Part shown: positions 9,120-17,430 of the stretch, piece after piece
How positions within the stretch are numbered: position 1 is the first letter of the stretch
Layout: each line of letters begins with the position of its first letter
Assembly: GCF_020176795.1 (NCBI RefSeq)
Contig: NZ_JAIUKE010000003.1
Location: forward strand, 16,615-79,442
Origin: Streptomyces sp. 8L
GTDB lineage: Bacteria > Actinomycetota > Actinomycetes > Streptomycetales > Streptomycetaceae
Direction of reading: 5' to 3'
Length of the DNA: 62,828 nt
Made by a program: the position numbers and the translations under genes
The notes under the pieces: model-generated
Databases searched by the model: none
Seen by the model: only the letters and a program-made list of their open reading frames with translations
What the model was told of the DNA's origin: nothing

Positions 9120-10802
9120 TCAGAGCTCAGACAGCACTTCGACCAGGTCGTCAAGGCCCAGGGACCCCTGTGACAGGGCGGCCATGTGCCAGGCCTTGAG
9201 GTCGAAGGACTCGCCGTGCCGCTCACGGGCCTTCTCACGGCCCAGCAGCCAGGCGCGCTCGCCCAGCTTGTAGCCGATGGCCTGGCCCGGCATCGACAGG
9301 TAGCGGATCAGTTCGCTCTCCACGAAGTCCGCGGGCCGGCCGCTGTGCATGCCGAAGAACTCCTGCGCGAGCGCGGGCGTCCAGCGCTCGCCCGGGTGGA
9401 ACGGCGACTCGGCGGGGATCTCCAGCTCCAGGTGCATGCCGATGTCGACGATGACCCGGCACGCGCGCATCATCTGCGCGTCCAGGTAGCCGAGCCTGCG
9501 CTCCGCGTCGGGCAGGAAGCCCAGCTCGTCCATCAGCCGCTCCGCGTACAGGGCCCAGCCCTCGGCATTGGCGCTGACCATGCCGACGGTCGCCTGGTAG
9601 CGGGAGAGCCGGTCCGAGACGTGCGTCCACTGCGCCAGCTGGAGATGGTGGCCGGGCACGCCCTCGTGGTACCAGGTCGACACCAGGTCGTACACCGGGA
9701 AGCGGGTCTCGCCCATCGTGGGCAGCCAGGTGCGGCCGGGGCGGGAGAAGTCCTCCGAGGGCTGCGTGTAGTAGGGAGCGGCGGCCCCGCCGGCCGGCGC
9801 GATCATGGCCTCCACCTTCCGTACCCGCGGGGCGAGTTCGAAGTGGGTGCCGTCGAGGGCATCGATGGCCTCGTCCATCAGGCCCTGGAGCCACTCCCTG
9901 ACCTCGGCCACGCCCTCGATGTGCTTGCCGTGCTCGTCGAGGTGGGCGAGCGCCTCCCAGGGCGTCGCCCCCGGCAGGATCTTCTCGGCCTCGGTCCTCA
10001 TCTCAGCGAGCAGCCGGTGGTACTCCGACCAGCCGTACGCGTACGCCTCGTCGAGGTCCAGATCCGTGCCGTTGAAATAGCGCGACCAGCGCGCGTACCG
10101 CTCGGCGCCCACGGTGTCGGGCGCGCCCGCGACGGCCGGCGCGTACACGTCCCGCATCCAGTCCCGCAGAGTGCGCACGGCGGCCGTCGCCGTCTGGGCG
10201 GCGGTCGCCAGCTCCTTGTGGAGCGGCTCGGGCGCGTCCGCGACGAACTCCTCGAACCAGCCGCGCTCCCCGCCCGCCCATTCGGTGAGCTGCTCCACGA
10301 AGGTGGCCGTGGGGCGCGGACCGGCCTTGAGGCCGCGCTCCAGGCCAAGACCGAGCGAGGCACGGTACCCCTCGAACGCGGCGGGCACGGCGCCCAGCCG
10401 GTCGAGCACCGCGGCCCAGTCCTCGCCGGACTCGGTCGGCATCAGCGTGAAGACCTCGCGGACGCTGTGCACGGGAGAGTGCAGGTTGCTCACCGTGCAC
10501 AGGTGCTCGTCCGCCTCGTACACCGCGAGTCCCGCCGTCAACCGCTCGCGCAGCAGCCGTCCGCACAGCCGCTCCGGGGCCCTGTCCGCACCGGGCCGCT
10601 GCTCCGCCTCGTCCAGCTTGGCGAGAGTCGCGCGGTCGAGATCGGCCTGCGCCGCGAACCCGGCGGGTGAGAAGTCGGGAAGACGCCCGTTGCACTCCCG
10701 CACACCGAGGAAGGTGCCGGTGATGGGGTCGAGTCGGATGAGTGCGTCGACGTAGGCGTCGGCGACCTGACGGGGCAGCGCGCTGCCGGCTGTGTCTGAC
10801 AT
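9120..10802 (-). CDS. DUF885 family protein, putative zinc peptidase
   Basis: A 560-residue DUF885 protein. This family is related to zinc carboxypeptidases and keeps a histidine-rich helix; here it is HEGVPGHH at about residue 377, consistent with a metal-dependent peptidase active site. No signal peptide is visible: the protein starts MSDTAGSALPRQVADAYVD, a typical cytosolic start for actinobacterial members. Length is close to the family norm. It ends 236 bases from the sbcC stop on the other strand (convergent). The substrate has not been established for this family as far as I know, so the peptidase label is inferred from the motif. Confidence 0.85.
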   Translation of the reverse strand: MSDTAGSALPRQVADAYVDALIRLDPITGTFLGVRECNGRLPDFSPAGFAAQADLDRATLAKLDEAEQRPGADRAPERLCGRLLRERLTAGLAVYEADEHLCTVSNLHSPVHSVREVFTLMPTESGEDWAAVLDRLGAVPAAFEGYRASLGLGLERGLKAGPRPTATFVEQLTEWAGGERGWFEEFVADAPEPLHKELATAAQTATAAVRTLRDWMRDVYAPAVAGAPDTVGAERYARWSRYFNGTDLDLDEAYAYGWSEYHRLLAEMRTEAEKILPGATPWEALAHLDEHGKHIEGVAEVREWLQGLMDEAIDALDGTHFELAPRVRKVEAMIAPAGGAAAPYYTQPSEDFSRPGRTWLPTMGETRFPVYDLVSTWYHEGVPGHHLQLAQWTHVSDRLSRYQATVGMVSANAEGWALYAERLMDELGFLPDAERRLGYLDAQMMRACRVIVDIGMHLELEIPAESPFHPGERWTPALAQEFFGMHSGRPADFVESELIRYLSMPGQAIGYKLGERAWLLGREKARERHGESFDLKAWHMAALSQGSLGLDDLVEVLSEL

Positions 10803-10923
10803 GCGGACATCCTCTCCGACAGGAGGCGGTCCGTCACACCCTCTTTCTCCGTGGCCCCGTTCTTTCTCCGTGGCCCCCGTATTCCCGGCACCCCCATGGT
10901 GCCCGCCGGTGAGGCGCCGGCGC

Positions 10924-12174
10924 TCAGTGCTCCGGCGCCCCCGCCTCGAACAGACCGGCGCCGCCGTCCGGCGCCAGCGCGTGGATCGCGTCGTGGTCGA
11001 GTGTGGCCGTGATCACCAGGGTCGCGTCCTCGACCTGGTGGTCGAGCGGCAGCCCGAGCCCCCGCATCGCGGCCACCATGGCCTTGTTGGTGCGTCGCGT
11101 CACCGCGTACACGTTCGTGCATCCTTCGCGCACGGCCAGTACCGCGAGCCGGCCGAGGAGCGCCGTGCCGATGCCGCGCCGGTGCCACGCGTCCTCTACG
11201 AGCAGGGCGACCTCGGCCTCGTCACCGTCCCACAGGAGGTGGCCGAGTCCCACCAGCCGCCCGGACGCCGTATAGGCGCCGAGCGTCCGCCCGAAGCGCG
11301 GGTCGAGCAGATGGCCGAGGTACTTGTCCACGTCACCCAGGGGCCCGTGGTAGCGCATGCGCAGTGTCTGGTCCGAGCAACGGCCGTGCAGCGCCGCCGC
11401 CGCGGCGTGCGCCGCCGTGCCGACCCTGCGGATCGTGACTTCCTGGCCGTTGGACGAGGCGGCCGGGGCGGACGAGGCGGCCGGGGCGCCTTCGTACGGC
11501 TGCCGCGGGCCGAGGCTCGCATCGAGCGCGACCAGGGCACGCGCCCTCGCGAACTCGCTGGGTGTGAACGGAAGTGACGGGCGCTCGACGATCACCGTGC
11601 CTCCGGTGCCGTCGCGCAGTCGCATCGAGGTACCGTTCAGGGTGCCTTCGGCCGGTACGGTCTCGGCGGACGGGACGCCCGTCGGTGAGTACGCGGGAAC
11701 GGAGCGCACCGAGCACCGTCCGAGCAGCGACCGCAGCGCGAGCGGCAGTTCGGCCGGGTCGAGCGCGGTGCAGGTCGCAAGGGCGATGGCGCGCGCGGGC
11801 GCGTCGACCAGGTCGTGTGCGTCGGCACGCTCGGCCCACACGTCCGTGCCGCCGCCGCGCCGTACGGCCGCGAGCAGGTCTTCGGAGAGGAGCGACGCGG
11901 GTGCGCGCAGGAGGAACTCGTCGACCGTGCCGGACGCGAGCGGGTGCGTGTGCAGGGTGAGGATGTCGATCCGGCACTTCGCGAGCACGGCACACAGGGT
12001 GGCGAGGCTGCCCGGCCGGTCCTTGACGGTGGTCCGCATGCGCCACAGTGACGTGTCGTCAGCCGTGTCGGTGTCGGACGCGCCGGCCGTTCGGGAGAGG
12101 TGCAGGAAGTCGGTGATACGACGGGGCCATGGGTGGGGGCCCCGCGCGCTCGTGCCGGAAGTCGGATCACTCAT
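10924..12174 (-). CDS. ACT domain + GNAT acetyltransferase fusion
   Basis: A 416-residue protein. An ACT-like ligand-sensing domain covers about residues 45-110 (RTTVKDRPGSLATLCAVLA, then ILTLHTHPL); a middle region of about 130 residues follows, then a GNAT acetyltransferase domain from about 255 to 400, with the acetyl-CoA loop WHRRGIGTALL. The arrangement suggests an acetyltransferase whose activity is controlled by a small ligand, possibly an amino acid, as in amino-acid-regulated lysine acetyltransferases of actinobacteria; that is family inference. ATG 12174 is preferred over an in-frame start at 12261, whose extra 29 residues look non-conserved and are encoded by unusually AT-rich sequence. 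A small candidate leader frame lies upstream (12295-12357). Confidence 0.8.
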   Translation of the reverse strand: MSDPTSGTSARGPHPWPRRITDFLHLSRTAGASDTDTADDTSLWRMRTTVKDRPGSLATLCAVLAKCRIDILTLHTHPLASGTVDEFLLRAPASLLSEDLLAAVRRGGGTDVWAERADAHDLVDAPARAIALATCTALDPAELPLALRSLLGRCSVRSVPAYSPTGVPSAETVPAEGTLNGTSMRLRDGTGGTVIVERPSLPFTPSEFARARALVALDASLGPRQPYEGAPAASSAPAASSNGQEVTIRRVGTAAHAAAAALHGRCSDQTLRMRYHGPLGDVDKYLGHLLDPRFGRTLGAYTASGRLVGLGHLLWDGDEAEVALLVEDAWHRRGIGTALLGRLAVLAVREGCTNVYAVTRRTNKAMVAAMRGLGLPLDHQVEDATLVITATLDHDAIHALAPDGGAGLFEAGAPEH

Positions 12175-12294
12175 GGAACCACTCTGACCGGTTGGTGTTT
12201 CGTGATCACGAACAGAGCGTGTCTGAGAGGTTAAGGCTGGTTTTGATTGCCTTTGGGTCATTTTTGGCCGTTCCTGGCATTGGACTATCAGTCT

Positions 12295-12357
12295 TCAGGA
12301 CGCGAAGCGGCCGGGGGACGGTTCGCCCGCGGCTCCATCCGGAGACCTCCTTTTCAT
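12295..12357 (-). CDS. Candidate 20-residue leader peptide with near-perfect Shine-Dalgarno
   Basis: A short frame beginning MKRRSPDGAAGE and ending at a TGA at 12295. It is preceded by AAGGAGGTCTCC, an extended match to the anti-Shine-Dalgarno, with eight bases between GGAGG and the ATG. That is better than most ribosome sites in this window. It lies about 120 bases upstream of the ACT-GNAT gene on the same strand, where a leader peptide or attenuator would sit. The peptide resembles nothing I know, so this rests on signal strength and position only. Confidence 0.3.
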   Translation of the reverse strand: MKRRSPDGAAGEPSPGRFAS

Positions 12358-12372
12358 CCGGGAGACCTCCTT
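12336..12372. repeat. Tandem direct repeat containing a Shine-Dalgarno-ATG module
   Basis: CATCCGGAGACCTCCTT (12336-12352) is repeated as CATCCGGGAGACCTCCTT (12355-12372). On the minus strand each copy reads as AAGGAGGT, a short gap and then GGATG, so two start sites in different frames are offered 19 bases apart. The second-copy start opens a 15-residue frame that overlaps the 20-residue one. Confidence 0.8.
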
Positions 12373-12906
12373 CCACTCCCACACCTTTGCGGGACCCGCC
12401 ACTTCGCCTGTGGCGCCGCACCGCTCGACGCGGCCGACGGCCACGGACAGTATCTCTCCCGTTCGCGGGAGTGACGAGATGTCGGAGGGAATTGCCGGGA
12501 GCACATGAGTGGGTACTGACCACGCCGTGGCGTACGCGCCGGTGCACGCGGTCGTATGCGGCGCGTTGGCCAGGCGATCGGACCGCATGTCCCTACGTCG
12601 GCCCCTCGTACGCGGCGGGTCTACCAGGTGATCGGGTCGCACGATCATGCGTGGGGTCTGCCCGGTGCCGAGGTCGAGTCCCTGCCCCGCGCGGCGCACG
12701 GCGGGTCGCATCAGGGGCGCGCGACCCGGCGGCAGCCGCCGGCAATCGGTCGCTCGACCGAGGACCGACGGACGATCGACGCGGCTCGCACCGGTGCCTA
12801 GCGTGTGAACACGGCCCGCGGCCCCGCCGGTCCGGGCCCTGTCGGTTCGGGCCACGCCGGTGCGGGCCGTCGAGACCGGAGATCCCGCAGGCGCGAGAGG
12901 ACCACC
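12373..12906. other. Intergenic region between divergent genes
   Basis: I see no convincing gene here. Open frames that cross it have no ribosome site or recognisable residues. The right part (12680-12860) is rich in CGATCG-like and GGCC repeats. The promoter of the VOC gene at 12907 and that of the leftward leader frame must lie within it, but I cannot point to clear -35/-10 pairs. Confidence 0.5.
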
Positions 12907-13317
12907 ATGCCCATCAGCGGCCAGGCTCACATCAGGATCGCCCGCCCCTCCCGCGACCTCGCGGCTGCCGAGCGGTTCTGGAAGGACGGCCTCGGACTCT
13001 CCGTCGTCTACCGCGACGAGGGCGGGCAGGCGCCGGGTGAGCACGCCCTGCTGATGCTCGGACTGCCGGACGCGGGCTGGCATCTGGAGCTCGTGCACGA
13101 GGCCGGCGCCCCGGTCGACCCCCGGCCCACGGAGGAGGATCTGCTCGTCGTCTACCTCGGGGAAGAGGTCCCCGGCGCCCTCGTGGGCCGCCTCGAAGAG
13201 TGCGGAGGCAGGCGGGTGGAATCCCCGAACCCCTACTGGAACCGGTGGGGCGTCACGATCGAGGACCCGGATGGCTACCGCCTCGTCCTGTCCGTCCGCG
13301 ACTGGTCCAACAGCTGA
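12907..13317 (+). CDS. VOC superfamily (glyoxalase/bleomycin resistance fold) protein
   Basis: A 136-residue VOC-fold protein. It begins with the usual first strand and helix (HIRIARPSRDLAAAERFWKD), has a His at residue 8 and the ending GVTIEDPDGYRLVLS, where the last metal ligand or structural aspartate pair falls. Members are metal-dependent lyases, isomerases or dioxygenases, or drug-binding proteins; the substrate cannot be read from sequence. GAGAGGACC stands upstream of ATG 12907. The gene is alone, followed after 240 bases by the GntR regulator on the same strand. Confidence 0.85.
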   Translation: MPISGQAHIRIARPSRDLAAAERFWKDGLGLSVVYRDEGGQAPGEHALLMLGLPDAGWHLELVHEAGAPVDPRPTEEDLLVVYLGEEVPGALVGRLEECGGRRVESPNPYWNRWGVTIEDPDGYRLVLSVRDWSNS

Positions 13318-13451
13318 GACATCTGCCCCGGTCTTCCTTGGTTTTCCCTGCCACGTACGGGGAGGAAGACGGGGCCCGCTCGGTGGAGCCGGATCGGCTG
13401 GGGTGCGGGGCCCGGCGCGGACGGTTTGGGAACGCTCCCACTCTTCGGGTA

Positions 13452-13465
13452 TTGGTCTTGACCAA
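13452..13465. promoter_or_regulatory. DasR-type palindromic operator candidate
   Basis: TTGGTCTTGACCAA is a 14-base inverted repeat with a single central mismatch. It closely resembles the DasR responsive element (core TGGTCTAGACCA) that controls N-acetylglucosamine genes in Streptomyces. It lies about 95 bases before the GTG of the GntR/HutC-family gene, where it could be an autoregulatory site or a DasR target. Confidence 0.6.
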
Positions 13466-13557
13466 GTCTCCTGGGCGGCCTATCGTCCTTTAGTGCAGGA
13501 ACCTTTAATAAATAAGCCATGGAATCCTGCGAGACACGGCGATCGCGGAGGCGCAGG

Positions 13558-14319
13558 GTGGGGACCACGCAGCTGGAGACAGTTCCGGAGCCGAAGTACT
13601 GGCACCTCAAGACAGTGCTCGGTGAAGCCCTCGACTCCGAGTTCAACGTCGGTGAGATCCTGCCGAACGAGCGGGACCTCGCGGCCCGTTTCGGCGTCGC
13701 CAGGGCCACGCTCCGGCAGGCCCTGGAGCAGCTGGAGCTTGAGGGGAGACTGCAGCGCAGGCGCGGTGTCGGTACGACGGTGGCGCCGCCCCGTCTCGGC
13801 GTCGACGTCTCGACCACGCATGCGAACGGCCCTGACACGTCCGACGACACCTGGCAGCCGCTCGGCTGCGCCGTCGCCGTACCGCCCGCGGCCGTCGCGC
13901 GCGTCCTGGAGACTGGAGCCGACGAAGAGGTGCACATCGTCCGCCGCGTCCGCTCGGCGCACGGCCAGTGCGTGGCGGCCGAGTTGCTGTACGTGCCGGC
14001 CGCGTCCGTGCCCGACCTGTCGGCCATAGACGCGTCGTCAGGTCCCGCCCGCGCCCGGAGCGTGCTCCGCGAATTGCAGCGCTTCGGTGTCGAGGGGCAG
14101 GACAGGGCCGTCGAACTCGGTTCAGCGCGCGCCGACGACGCGAAGGAGCTCGATCGGCTGCCCGGCGCGCCGGTCCTCGTCGTCACCACGCGTTACCTCG
14201 CCGGGGGCCGTACGGTGGCCGTCTCGGTGGCCACCTACCGCGCCGACACCTGCCGGCTGACCTTCGGGGACGCGGTCGAGGTCGAGATCAGCGACGAGCC
14301 GGAGCGCCAGGCCTCCTGA
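13558..14319 (+). CDS. GntR family (HutC/UTRA subfamily) transcriptional regulator
   Basis: A 253-residue regulator. The N-terminal winged helix-turn-helix occupies about residues 10-75 (GEILPNERDLAARFGVARAT, with the wing GRLQRRRGVGTTV); the rest is the UTRA ligand-binding domain found in sugar- and aminosugar-sensing regulators such as DasR and NagR. GTG 13558 is chosen because GGAGG precedes it by eight bases; an ATG at 13519 would add 13 arginine-rich residues and has no ribosome site. The DasR-like palindrome about 95 bases upstream and the downstream ROK repressor both point to sugar or aminosugar control, although no transport or catabolic genes are adjacent. Confidence 0.9.
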   Translation: MGTTQLETVPEPKYWHLKTVLGEALDSEFNVGEILPNERDLAARFGVARATLRQALEQLELEGRLQRRRGVGTTVAPPRLGVDVSTTHANGPDTSDDTWQPLGCAVAVPPAAVARVLETGADEEVHIVRRVRSAHGQCVAAELLYVPAASVPDLSAIDASSGPARARSVLRELQRFGVEGQDRAVELGSARADDAKELDRLPGAPVLVVTTRYLAGGRTVAVSVATYRADTCRLTFGDAVEVEISDEPERQAS

Positions 14320-14498
14320 CCCTCCGGAGTGGCGAAGGGCCCATCCGCGAAGGGCTGTTCTGTCACGGGGAGGGCCGTGGCGCGAAAGCCCGCGGTGCGC
14401 CGAGACTCGTGACGGCGGGCGATCGACCGCCAAGGGCCCTGCTGCTCCGGCGAGTTCTGCGCGGCACGCTGCCGGACGCTCCTCGTCGCCGCGTGCTT

Positions 14499-14593
14499 CC
14501 ACGCGCGTGGGCCTCCGATCCGGCAGGGCGGGCGCTCTCGCGCCGAGGCGCGCATGCTTCCACGCGCGTGGACTAGGCCTTCCCCGCGCGTGG
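14499..14593. repeat. Three copies of a CCACGCGCGTGG palindrome in a gene-free gap
   Basis: The 12-base palindrome CCACGCGCGTGG occurs at 14499-14510 and 14560-14571, both inside the longer shared string GCTTCCACGCGCGTGG, and as CCCCGCGCGTGG at 14582-14593. The 357-base gap (14320-14676) between the convergent GntR and ROK genes holds no gene I can support. The copies may be binding sites or a small dispersed repeat. Confidence 0.7.
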
Positions 14594-14676
14594 ACTCGGC
14601 GTCCATGCTCCGCATGCGACCGACGGCGGCCAACACCCGCGGCCTCGGGGCCCGTCGCCAACGGCCGGCCCGGCGT

Positions 14677-15834
14677 TCAGCGGCGGGCGGTCACCGTCTG
14701 CTCCACCGCGAACAGTTCTTCCTCGACATGGTCGAGCGCGAGCCGCAGCGCGCCGGTCGCCACCGCCGCCTCACCGAGCATCGAGAGCTCCACGCGAGGC
14801 GCTCGCAGACAGAACTTCGACAACTCGGTGCGCAGCGGCTCAAGCACGCTGTCGAGCCCGGCCGCCCAGCCCCCGATCACCACCAGTTCCGGATCGAGCG
14901 CGAGGGACAGCGCCGCCACGTCGTGCACCAGGCGCTGGGTGAAGCGCCGCATCGCCTCGCCGGCTCGCTCGTCACTCTCCTTGGCGAGGGCGAAGACCTT
15001 CGTCACCGCGCGCTCGTCCAGCGGGTGCAGCGGCTCGCCCGTCGTGGACAGCAGCGCCTCCGGAGTCGCCTCGCGCCCCAGCAGATGGAGCGCCCCTATC
15101 TCGCCCGCGGCGCCCCCGAACCCTCGGTGCAACCGCCCGCCGATCAGGGCGCCCGCCCCGGGGCTCAGCCCGGCGAGCACGAACACGATGTCGTCGGACT
15201 CTGTGGCGACGCCCTTCCACTGCTCGGCCACCGCGGCGGCGTTCGCGTCGTTCTCCACCACGACGGGGCACTTGAACGACCGGCGCAGCCGTTCACCCAG
15301 CGGCAGACCCGTCCAGCCGGGGAGCGCCGTGCCGAGCCGCACCGTGCCGTCGGCCTCGACGATGCCCGGGCTGCCCACGCCGACCGCGCGCAGTGACCCC
15401 CGGGCCACGCCCGTACGGCGCAGTACGTCCGCGACCACCTGGCGTACCCGGTCGAGACGCTCGTCCGCCCCCGCCTCCTCCGCCACGTCGCGCCGGCCCG
15501 CGCCGATGATGCGCCCGTCGAGCGCGGAGATCAGTGCGGAGATCCGGTGCGGACCGATCTCGATGCCCAGGAGATGCCCCGCCTCCACGCGGAAGCGGAA
15601 TCTGCGTGCGGGCCGTCCCTGCTTGCGCGCCTCCCCGTCGTCCGCGGGCGCCTCCACGACGAGCCCGCCCTCCATGAGCCCCTCCACCACGCCCTCGACG
15701 GTAGGGCGGGACAATCCGGTGATCCGGCTCAGGTCGGTCAGCGTGAGCGGGGTGTTGTCCCGCAGGGCGTGCAGGACCACGGCGGAATTGATTCGCCGCA
15801 GCAGGGAAGGGTCTCCGCCGGTCAGCCGCCCCAC
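14677..15834 (-). CDS. ROK family transcriptional repressor/sugar kinase-like regulator
   Basis: A 385-residue ROK protein of the XylR/NagC type. The first 75 residues form a winged helix-turn-helix (NTPLTLTDLSRITGLSRPTV). The rest is the ROK sugar-kinase fold: GVGSPGIVEADGTV near residue 145, the VVENDANAAAVAE block, and GAGALIGGRLHRGFGGAAGEIG. The usual ROK cysteine cluster that binds zinc is not obvious in the segment after GEIG (HLLGREATPEALL), so this is probably a sensor rather than an active kinase. GTG 15834 is preceded by GGAGGGG. It is convergent with the GntR regulator, and the pair may respond to related sugars. Confidence 0.88.
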   Translation of the reverse strand: MGRLTGGDPSLLRRINSAVVLHALRDNTPLTLTDLSRITGLSRPTVEGVVEGLMEGGLVVEAPADDGEARKQGRPARRFRFRVEAGHLLGIEIGPHRISALISALDGRIIGAGRRDVAEEAGADERLDRVRQVVADVLRRTGVARGSLRAVGVGSPGIVEADGTVRLGTALPGWTGLPLGERLRRSFKCPVVVENDANAAAVAEQWKGVATESDDIVFVLAGLSPGAGALIGGRLHRGFGGAAGEIGALHLLGREATPEALLSTTGEPLHPLDERAVTKVFALAKESDERAGEAMRRFTQRLVHDVAALSLALDPELVVIGGWAAGLDSVLEPLRTELSKFCLRAPRVELSMLGEAAVATGALRLALDHVEEELFAVEQTVTARR

Positions 15835-15949
15835 GATGCCCCTCCCTGACCGTAAACGTGTGTGCCGGATGGTACTCGCTGGTTGCGTACCGGGCGAGTG
15901 CCGATGGAGTCTGGGCCGCCACCGATCAAGATCTTCCGGAGGTACGGCC

Positions 15950-16027
15950 ATGGCGGAGCAGCGCGATGTGATGGACGGCCCGGACGACGGGGTGGCCGAT
16001 CAGGCGCGGGAATATGCGGAGTCCTGA
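15950..16027 (+). pseudogene. Tiny frame with good ribosome site, probably the head of a broken gene
   Basis: A 25-residue frame starts MAEQRDVMDGPDDG after a clear GGAGG. It stops at 16025, but the same frame continues beyond the stop with plausible protein-like composition to about 16150 (for example LVLDDRAVHAPFAAYRAKTD). I read this as the start of a gene broken by a stop and then joined to an unrelated permease tail. I do not recognise the protein. Confidence 0.3.
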
Positions 16028-16145
16028 GGCGCGCGCTGCACCGATCTCGACGGCTCGCCCTGCCTCGTGCTCGATGACCGGGCCGTCCACGCGCCGTTCG
16101 CCGCATACCGGGCGAAAACGGACCAGGACGTTCCCGTGGTCCGGC

Positions 16146-16409
16146 TGCACCGCGCCCACGCTGCTGCGGAGCGTCGTGGGGGCGCTGTGCGTGCTGGTGC
16201 CGCTGTTCCTGCTCGTACCGTTCATCTTCCCGACCGCGACGGACGGCACCTCGCTCGCGGACTTCCTGCCCGATCACGCCGGACGGCAGTTGATGCTCCA
16301 GGAGCCGACAGGTCCCGGCGGGGCGTGGGGAGGGGCGGCGGTACTCACAGCGTGGGCGGCGGCAGCGATACTCGCGGGCTGGCTGGCGCTCAGGAAGAGG
16401 GACGCCTGA
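16146..16409 (+). pseudogene. C-terminal remnant of an ABC-2 type permease
   Basis: The frame from about 16146 encodes the tail of a membrane protein: a hydrophobic helix (VVGALCVLVPLFLLVPFIF), a short loop with FLPDHAGRQLM, a second helix (AAVLTAWAAAAILAGWLAL) and the ending RKRDA. Actinobacterial ABC-2 permeases end in just this way. The four or more upstream helices and the ATPase gene are absent, and no start or ribosome site serves this frame, so it is a relic. Confidence 0.6.
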
Positions 16410-16464
16410 CATCCACGGGCTGACGGGGGACCACGTTGTCGGCGGGGGCGGGTTTACTGGAGGC

Positions 16465-16914
16465 ATGACCTTCAGCGCCCCGGCCGCCGACCGTGCCGCC
16501 GCCGTCGAGCAGTTGCGCACCCGCGCCTTCCCCGAGCGGCGGGCGAGGGCTGGGGCGGTCGTCAGCGGACCGGCCTACCACTGGGCCGAACTGGCCGTAA
16601 CACCCGTCTGGGACGGGGACATTGCCGACAGAGAGGCGGAAAAGGCCGAGCAGGAAGACCAGTGCGACGCGCTCGTAGAGACGCTGACCGGGCTCTGGGG
16701 GGCAGCGCCGCAGACGTTCAGCCTCATGAGCCTGTCCCTGCGAGAGGCCCAGGGTGAGGAACTGCCGGAGCCGTGGAGCCTCCTCGGCCGGAGCCTTCCG
16801 GAGCTGAACCTGTGGCAGGTGGAGGGACGCTGGATAGGAATAGGGGTCGCGGGCCTTTCGGATGACCACGAGAGGGTCCTGGTCGCGGTGGTCACCGAGA
16901 TCGACCCGCCCTGA
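16465..16914 (+). CDS. Conserved hypothetical protein
   Basis: A 149-residue acidic protein that starts MTFSAPAADRAAAVEQLRTR after a strong CTGGAGG site seven bases upstream. It has no signal peptide or membrane helix and is rich in Glu, Ala, Leu and Trp, with a tail reading WIGIGVAGLSDDHERVLVAVVT that looks like a paired beta-sheet. Codon use fits the neighbours. I cannot assign a function. It stands alone, followed by a 500-base repeat-bearing gap. Confidence 0.7.
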   Translation: MTFSAPAADRAAAVEQLRTRAFPERRARAGAVVSGPAYHWAELAVTPVWDGDIADREAEKAEQEDQCDALVETLTGLWGAAPQTFSLMSLSLREAQGEELPEPWSLLGRSLPELNLWQVEGRWIGIGVAGLSDDHERVLVAVVTEIDPP

Positions 16915-17430
16915 CAGCGGGCCCGGGAACGCAATCGAACGCGGCTCGACCCACCCGGCCATACGACCCGCACCCGATGCGGGCGGGGCGGGCAGCGCGG
17001 GTGCCGTGCGCTGACGCACGAGCGGCCCCTCGCCTGGCGGCGTCACGTGCCCGGCCGGGCGCGCAGGGCAGTGCCGCAGCCAGGCGTTTGACGCACAGGC
17101 GGCCTCTCGCCCCGCGGCGTCAGGTACCGGGGATGCGTCGGAACCCGCCCCGCGCTCCCTCTCCCACCCAGTGCCGGCCCCAGTCCCAGCCCCGGTCTCC
17201 TCGCATGTGAGCCCATTTCTGTAAAAGAGTGTTGGCGTGATTGTTCATGTACCGCCCATGGTGTCTTTACTGACTCTTCCCGGACGGGGGTGTGGTTGCG
17301 CTCCCAGCCGGCGGCCTCCGGCAGGGAGCGGGCGAGACGGTCGGTCAGTTGCGCGAGCCGAGGACGCCGCCGGACGGCATCGCCGCCACCGGCTTCAGTG
17401 CCATCGACGCCGCTCGATTAGGCTGCTGTG
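16915..17430. other. Gene-free gap with paired 34-base repeats
   Basis: Nothing codes convincingly in this 516-base stretch. It holds the repeat pair described separately and, near 17215-17280, a short AT-richer patch (for example TGTAAAAGAGTGTTGG) that could be a promoter. TAGGCT at 17419-17424, six bases before the adenosine deaminase start codons, is a candidate -10 box. Confidence 0.5.
17012..17122. repeat. Two 34-base repeats with inverted TGACGC/GCGTCA ends
   Basis: Copies lie at 17012-17045 and 17089-17122, 77 bases apart. Both begin TGACGCAC and end GCGGCGTCA, so each can fold with its own ends; 29 of 34 positions agree. Differences are paired changes in the middle (GA to AG, TG to CC). 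They follow the hypothetical gene and could be terminator or attenuator hairpins, or a miniature dispersed repeat. Confidence 0.7.

Noticed and set aside
12129..13040. Plus-strand frame of about 300 codons in the gap before the VOC gene
   Set aside because: No ribosome site, composition is Arg/Pro/Gly noise and it overlaps the real VOC gene in another frame.
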